From Puniceicoccaceae bacterium (GTDB lineage Bacteria > Verrucomicrobiota > Verrucomicrobiia > Opitutales > Coraliomargaritaceae), in contig JAKVCN010000015.1 in the NCBI GenBank assembly GCA_022448585.1, forward strand, positions 1-41,441: 41,441 bases of DNA, read 5' to 3'. This document shows positions 37,272-41,441 of the stretch, in pieces. The notes beneath the pieces are model-generated. The model was given only the letters and a program-made list of their open reading frames with translations, did not search any database and was not told the DNA's origin. The stretch's first letter is position 1; every line of letters starts with the position of its first letter. The position numbers were made by a program, and so were the translations under genes.

Positions 37272-38306
37272 ATGACCTTAGATAATGGCGTAATTACCTC
37301 CCTACAGGAACAGTTGCTTGAATGGTATACAAGAGAGCAACGTCCACTACCCTGGCGAGTAAATCCTAGTCTATACAAAACAGTGGTTTCCGAGTTCATG
37401 GCTCAGCAGACTAAAATTAAGACAATGCTACCATATTTCGAGCGATGGATGCAGCGGTTTCCAAGCTTTGAATCGCTCGCTAAAGCAACAAGTGAAGATG
37501 TACTAAAGCACTGGGAGGGACTAGGTTATTATAGTCGCGCTCGAAATCTTCATGCTCTAGCTAAGAAAATTATATGTATGGACCTAGCACCCCAAACAGC
37601 AGAGAAATGGCAATTACTACCGGGCGTAGGACCCTACACTGCAGCAGCTATTAGCTCAATAACTCAAGGCTTACCAGAAGCCGTAGTCGATGGAAACGTG
37701 GTACGACTAATCGCACGTATAACCAATGACTGCAGAACGTTTAAAAACAATGCAAATGCTGTCAAAACCATGACTCCTATTGCAATAAAACTTTTGAACC
37801 ATACCTCTCCCGGTGAGCATAACCAAGCAATGATGGAACTAGGAGCTACTCATTGCACAAAAACAAATCCAAATTGTAGTCAATGCCCAGTTAAAACTTT
37901 GTGCCTAGCTAGCGCACAAGGAGATCCGCAAGTACTACCTAGAATAAATAGAACAGCAACTCGCAGCGTTACTGTCGACAGAGCTTGGCTAGAGAATAAA
38001 AATCGTCTACTTCTATACCGTCATCCTGCAAACGCACATCAACTTGCAGGTCAATATGAATTACCAAGCCTCGAGAGCCTAGGTGCTAAGGCGCCAAATG
38101 ATAAGCCCTTAGCAATTAAAACTAGAGCCATAACCAATAAGCGAATCAAAGAACGTATCCATAGTGAAGCATCACTTCGTGACCAAAAGTTATCATATAA
38201 AAGCAAGCACCAGTGGATCTGCTTCGAACGGATTAATAGTATCACGCTTTCCGGTCCGCATCGGCGTTGGGTAAAGGAATTTTTAGAAAAACCAAAGCAT
38301 AATTGA
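37272..38306 (+). CDS. mutY: A/G-specific adenine glycosylase MutY
   Basis: MutY removes adenine mispaired with 8-oxoguanine. The 344-residue protein has the catalytic Glu41 (VSEFMAQQTKIKTMLPYFERW), the helix-hairpin-helix LLPGVGPYTAAAISSI (115-130) and Asp140 in VVDGNVVRLIARI. The iron-sulfur loop is C195-x(6)-C202-x(2)-C205-x(5)-C211. The C-terminal NUDIX-like domain includes RSVTVDRAWLENKNRLLLYRHP and GQYELPSLESLG, and closes with HRRWVKEFL. It is complete. It lies 39 bases after the transglutaminase gene, possibly on the same transcript, though MutY has no known link with that module. Confidence 0.96.
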   Translation: MTLDNGVITSLQEQLLEWYTREQRPLPWRVNPSLYKTVVSEFMAQQTKIKTMLPYFERWMQRFPSFESLAKATSEDVLKHWEGLGYYSRARNLHALAKKIICMDLAPQTAEKWQLLPGVGPYTAAAISSITQGLPEAVVDGNVVRLIARITNDCRTFKNNANAVKTMTPIAIKLLNHTSPGEHNQAMMELGATHCTKTNPNCSQCPVKTLCLASAQGDPQVLPRINRTATRSVTVDRAWLENKNRLLLYRHPANAHQLAGQYELPSLESLGAKAPNDKPLAIKTRAITNKRIKERIHSEASLRDQKLSYKSKHQWICFERINSITLSGPHRRWVKEFLEKPKHN

Positions 38307-38405
38307 TAGTAAATAACCAAAGATAAAAATGTAAAACAACTATTGCTTTTGAAACTTGCCACATTCGTGCACTCATTACACTGATAAATACATACGCTAA
38401 ACCCT

Positions 38406-40115
38406 ATGGATCTAAACAGCCTCTACACTGATTTAACTGAACAACAGCGCTCTGCAGTCATTTCACTACCGCGTGCGGAGCGACTGGTAAAAATAGCATC
38501 CATTAAGAATGTTGAGGTCAGTGAATTAGTCGCATTGCTTGCCAAACTATCTGGTCTGCCAGTCGCTAAAAATATTGAATTAGTAGAAAATCCAAGCGCC
38601 GTATTACCACTACGACTCATCCATGAATATCAATGCATTCCAGTCCAAAGTACTGAAAGAATTGAATCTATTAATCAGAGCCGATCTACTGGAGAAGACA
38701 ACGATAACACACCCTTGCGATTGGTCACACTATGGCCACCAGAGCCAAAAATGAATCGCTGGATTTATGCAATGAGCGGTCGCCATGCAGAGTGGCAACT
38801 TATGCATCCTGAAGTTGTAAGTGACACCATTACTGAGCAGTTCGGTGTTGGCGCTGGAAGCCTGGATGAATCGGAAATTATTACAGATGTAACTGAGAGA
38901 AATGAAGTAGAAGACGAAGATGCTGCGGTGATTCGCTTCGTAAACGAAGTCGTCAATAAGGCAATGGCTGATCGAGCCACAGATATACATTTTGAACCGC
39001 TACGTGAGGATCTACAAATTCGCTATCGCATCGATGGAGAACTGATACCAGTGCGTGTACCTGATAATCTAATCAAATTTCAAGGTGCAATCATTTCTCG
39101 TTTAAAGATAATGGCGAAATTAAATATCTCCGAAAAGCGCCGACCACAAGATGGTCGAATCTCTTTTGGTAGCGGCGCAAATGAGCTAGATATACGCATT
39201 TCAACAATACCAACAATGTACGGGGAGAGCGTCTCTTTACGCTTACTAAGCCAAAAATCAAAACCTCTTTCAATGACCGAGCTTGGATTAGCTACTGAAG
39301 CTTCAAATAAACTAACTCGCGCACTAGAAACACCCCATGGCATCATCTTAGTAACGGGTCCTACTGGTTCAGGTAAATCTACTTCTCTGACTGCCTACAT
39401 ACGACTCATCAATAAACCGGAACGGCGCATAATTACTGTCGAAGACCCAGTAGAATATGAAGTTCCTGGGGTTAACCAGACACAGGTTCAACCGGACATC
39501 GGACTAACCTTTGCAAATTCTCTGCGCTCCGTATTACGGCAAGATCCAGATGTTATCATGGTTGGAGAAATTCGTGATCGTGAAACCGCAGATATTGCAA
39601 TTCGAGCTTCTCTTACTGGGCACTTGGTACTCAGTACATTGCATACCAATGATGCTCCTGGAGCACTGACACGTCTCATTGATATGGACATCGAACCTTT
39701 TCTAATCGCATCCTCTGTGGAGATGATCGTGGCGCAGCGACTTGTAAGGCGTCTTTGTCAGAGTTGCTGCATACCTGCCCAGTACGATAATAAATATTTA
39801 GAAAGCTGCTTAGCAACCATGCGCTTACCGCTAGATGAAGTAGCAAATGGTCATCTAGCCTATCAATCTGTAGGTTGTGAACGCTGTCGGTCACTAGGAT
39901 ACCGTGGACGAATTGGCATTTTCGAAATTCTCCGTATTAGTGAAGGGATCCATGAGCATATCGTCAAACGTGACTCCGCTAGACTGATACGAAAAACTGC
40001 CATTTCAGAAGGAATGGAAAGCTTAATGCATAGTGGTTGGGGCCATGTAAAAAATGGGCAAACCACCTTAGAAGAAGTCATGCGATATGCTGATTTAGAA
40101 GCAGAAGACGAATGA
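38406..40115 (+). CDS. GspE/PilB-family secretion ATPase
   Basis: This is a hexameric ATPase that powers type II secretion or type IV pilus assembly from the cytosolic side of the membrane. The 569-residue protein has an N-terminal MshEN/T2SSE_N-like part (about 1-100). The ATPase core carries the Walker [10 protein letters not shown] at 318-326, the Asp-box region ([14 protein letters not shown]) and Walker [10 protein letters not shown] at 383-391. The His-box segment is [17 protein letters not shown] zinc tetracysteine follows as C451-x2-C454 and C491-x2-C494, then [12 protein letters not shown]. All are intact. GspE versus PilB cannot be decided from sequence alone, so I give no symbol. 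It is the only secretion gene in the window, with no gspF or pilin next to it. Confidence 0.93.
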   Translation: MDLNSLYTDLTEQQRSAVISLPRAERLVKIASIKNVEVSELVALLAKLSGLPVAKNIELVENPSAVLPLRLIHEYQCIPVQSTERIESINQSRSTGEDNDNTPLRLVTLWPPEPKMNRWIYAMSGRHAEWQLMHPEVVSDTITEQFGVGAGSLDESEIITDVTERNEVEDEDAAVIRFVNEVVNKAMADRATDIHFEPLREDLQIRYRIDGELIPVRVPDNLIKFQGAIISRLKIMAKLNISEKRRPQDGRISFGSGANELDIRISTIPTMYGESVSLRLLSQKSKPLSMTELGLATEASNKLTRALETPHGIILVTGPTGSGKSTSLTAYIRLINKPERRIITVEDPVEYEVPGVNQTQVQPDIGLTFANSLRSVLRQDPDVIMVGEIRDRETADIAIRASLTGHLVLSTLHTNDAPGALTRLIDMDIEPFLIASSVEMIVAQRLVRRLCQSCCIPAQYDNKYLESCLATMRLPLDEVANGHLAYQSVGCERCRSLGYRGRIGIFEILRISEGIHEHIVKRDSARLIRKTAISEGMESLMHSGWGHVKNGQTTLEEVMRYADLEAEDE

Positions 40116-40121
40116 TACAAT

Positions 40122-41441
40122 ATGAAGCACTTTACTTTTAATAAATGTTCACACTATGGAGTCGCCACTCTTTTAGTACTATGCGTTTTTTATTCAGCAT
40201 CAGCTAATTGCGTTAAGATTGATATAGTCGCAACGGATTGGAAATCAGAAAGCTCAGAGTTAGAGCTCACTTTTAATAGCGATCCAAATAAACAATACCA
40301 GCTACAGACTAGCTCTGATTTAGCTACTTTTGATCCACCATTACCTTTTGCTAGTTCCTTAGATACAAATATTTCAACAGTCAGCGCGCAGGTAACGAAT
40401 TCACCCCATAACTTTTTTAAGATCTCACAAATCAGTACTGCACCTAGTGTGAATGACAGCAACACTTGGTTCAAGGTCGAAGAAAAATCTGGTTCGGAAG
40501 AAGAGTCGCACGGACACTTTATACTAGTTTGTGAAGATGGGGGCTTTCTGCAGATTGGCGAAACCGGTATTGTTGGTCGAGCAGATGCAAAAATATTAGT
40601 CGTAAAAACTGACTCGAAGGGTGAGGTTAAGTGGAAAGAGGAATTTGGTTCAGGTAACCGTAATATGGGCAACTCTGCAATTGAAGTGTCTGATGGTTAC
40701 TTAGTCTGCGGTATGCTTAATAGAAACAGCGCTATTTTAAAGTTAGATAAGAGCAATGGCGCATTAATTTTTAGTCAAATACGAGACAATGGAGGCACCG
40801 ATGCATATGAGCACATCGCCTTACATCCGAATGGCTACATCGTGGTGGGATACACCAATGCTGAAGATCCGAATAATACTTTTTTTACGGAAGGAAGGGG
40901 ATATCTTGGTTATCATGATTCTGCGTTAAACTGGGCTTCTGGGAAAAGCTTGAACAACTACTTATCGCTCGCCTACCGAATAAAAGCTAAAGATGACAAT
41001 TACTATATATCCGGAACGACTTATTCGCCAACAGAAACCTTAACCTATGCTGCAATAAAAATAGACAGTTCTGGTAATGTACTTTGGAACAACCAATACG
41101 GCGGTAGCGATCAAAACCACTGCTTCGGTATGGATGTTGGGTTAGATGGATCTATATTTTTAACAGGGCACACTTTATCTGGGACAGAGAATTGGGATAC
41201 CTATACCATTAAACTCGATGAAAATGGCTCGGTTCTATGGGAGACCAAGAGCGGAAACCCTCGTGGCTTTGATCCAAGATGGATACACGATGAAACTTGG
41301 GGCATTCAAGCGACCTGCGACGGTGGTTGCATAATAGCAGCGGGCACTGGTGATGAATATGATGAGTACTCAGCCACCTTAGATGGCGCCAGTTCCGATG
41401 AGTGGGAAGCTTATATTGTCAAAATAGATGCCTCTGGCAAT
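40122..41441 (+). CDS. Secreted beta-propeller-like repeat protein, truncated by the window end
   Basis: I do not recognise a named family. Only the first 440 codons are in the window, without a stop. The start MKHFTFNKCSHYG leads into a hydrophobic stretch and A-S-A, a plausible signal peptidase I site near residue 28. Residues 59-67 read YQLQTSSDL, a motif I associate with exported verrucomicrobial proteins. From about 155 the sequence has repeats of the form K-[IL]-D-x-x-G-x-[VL]-x-W: VVKTDSKGEVKWKEEF, ILKLDKSNGALIF, IKIDSSGNVLWNNQYGG, IKLDENGSVLWE and VKIDASGN. These resemble blades of a WD/PQQ-type or SBBP-type propeller. It starts 6 bases after the secretion ATPase, suggesting co-transcription. 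Confidence 0.85.
   Translation, partial: MKHFTFNKCSHYGVATLLVLCVFYSASANCVKIDIVATDWKSESSELELTFNSDPNKQYQLQTSSDLATFDPPLPFASSLDTNISTVSAQVTNSPHNFFKISQISTAPSVNDSNTWFKVEEKSGSEEESHGHFILVCEDGGFLQIGETGIVGRADAKILVVKTDSKGEVKWKEEFGSGNRNMGNSAIEVSDGYLVCGMLNRNSAILKLDKSNGALIFSQIRDNGGTDAYEHIALHPNGYIVVGYTNAEDPNNTFFTEGRGYLGYHDSALNWASGKSLNNYLSLAYRIKAKDDNYYISGTTYSPTETLTYAAIKIDSSGNVLWNNQYGGSDQNHCFGMDVGLDGSIFLTGHTLSGTENWDTYTIKLDENGSVLWETKSGNPRGFDPRWIHDETWGIQATCDGGCIIAAGTGDEYDEYSATLDGASSDEWEAYIVKIDASGN

Noticed and set aside
40190-40672. Open frame of 160 codons on the minus strand opposite the secreted protein
   Set aside because: The plus-strand frame has a signal peptide and repeats and continues to the window end; the antisense frame has no features.

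Overview
The window is almost entirely one co-directional housekeeping supercluster on the minus strand, followed by a divergent plus-strand block. In transcription order (high to low coordinate) the minus-strand cluster reads tRNA-Thr, tuf, tRNA-Trp, secE, nusG, rplK-rplA-rplJ-rplL, rpoB-rpoC, rpsL-rpsG-fusA, rpsJ-rplC-rplD-rplW-rplB-rpsS-(unknown secreted protein)-rplV-rpsC-rplP-rpmC-rpsQ, rplN-rplX-rplE-rpsN-rpsH-rplF-rplR-rpsE-rplO-secY, map, rpsM-rpsK-rpsD-rpoA-rplQ. These are the beta, str, S10, spc and alpha operons of other bacteria joined end to end. rpmD (L30), infA, rpmJ (L36) and adk are absent from their usual places.

Upstream of tRNA-Thr, and still on the minus strand, are two type-2 RNase H genes (rnhB and rnhC). 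From about 33.9 kb the plus strand carries a three-gene peptide-modification module (circularly permuted ATP-grasp, alpha-E protein, transglutaminase), then mutY, a GspE/PilB-type secretion ATPase, and the 5' part of a secreted repeat protein that runs off the window. No gap longer than 300 bases lacks a gene. I see no mobile element, CRISPR array or integration signature.

The organism is a Gram-negative-type bacterium, and I infer a member of Verrucomicrobiota near Opitutae/Puniceicoccales. The reasons are the missing L30 gene as in other PVC-group bacteria, RNase HII plus HIII, mostly Shine-Dalgarno-free ribosomal genes, and a secreted protein with a Y-x-L-x-x-S-x-D-L motif that I associate with exported verrucomicrobial proteins. 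This placement is inference from memory, not a database result.

Most of the gene content is ordinary, but several details are not. EF-Tu lacks the near-universal RGITI switch I motif, although EF-G in the same cluster keeps it. The RNA polymerase beta-prime subunit has lost all four cysteines of its second zinc site. A small signal-peptide protein with an MreC/FlgT-C-like pattern sits inside the S10 operon between rpsS and rplV. S11 and L17 carry long charged extensions. Several intergenic hairpins lie where other bacteria keep ribosomal autoregulatory sites or processing signals, while the usual L1 and L10 leader positions are closed up.
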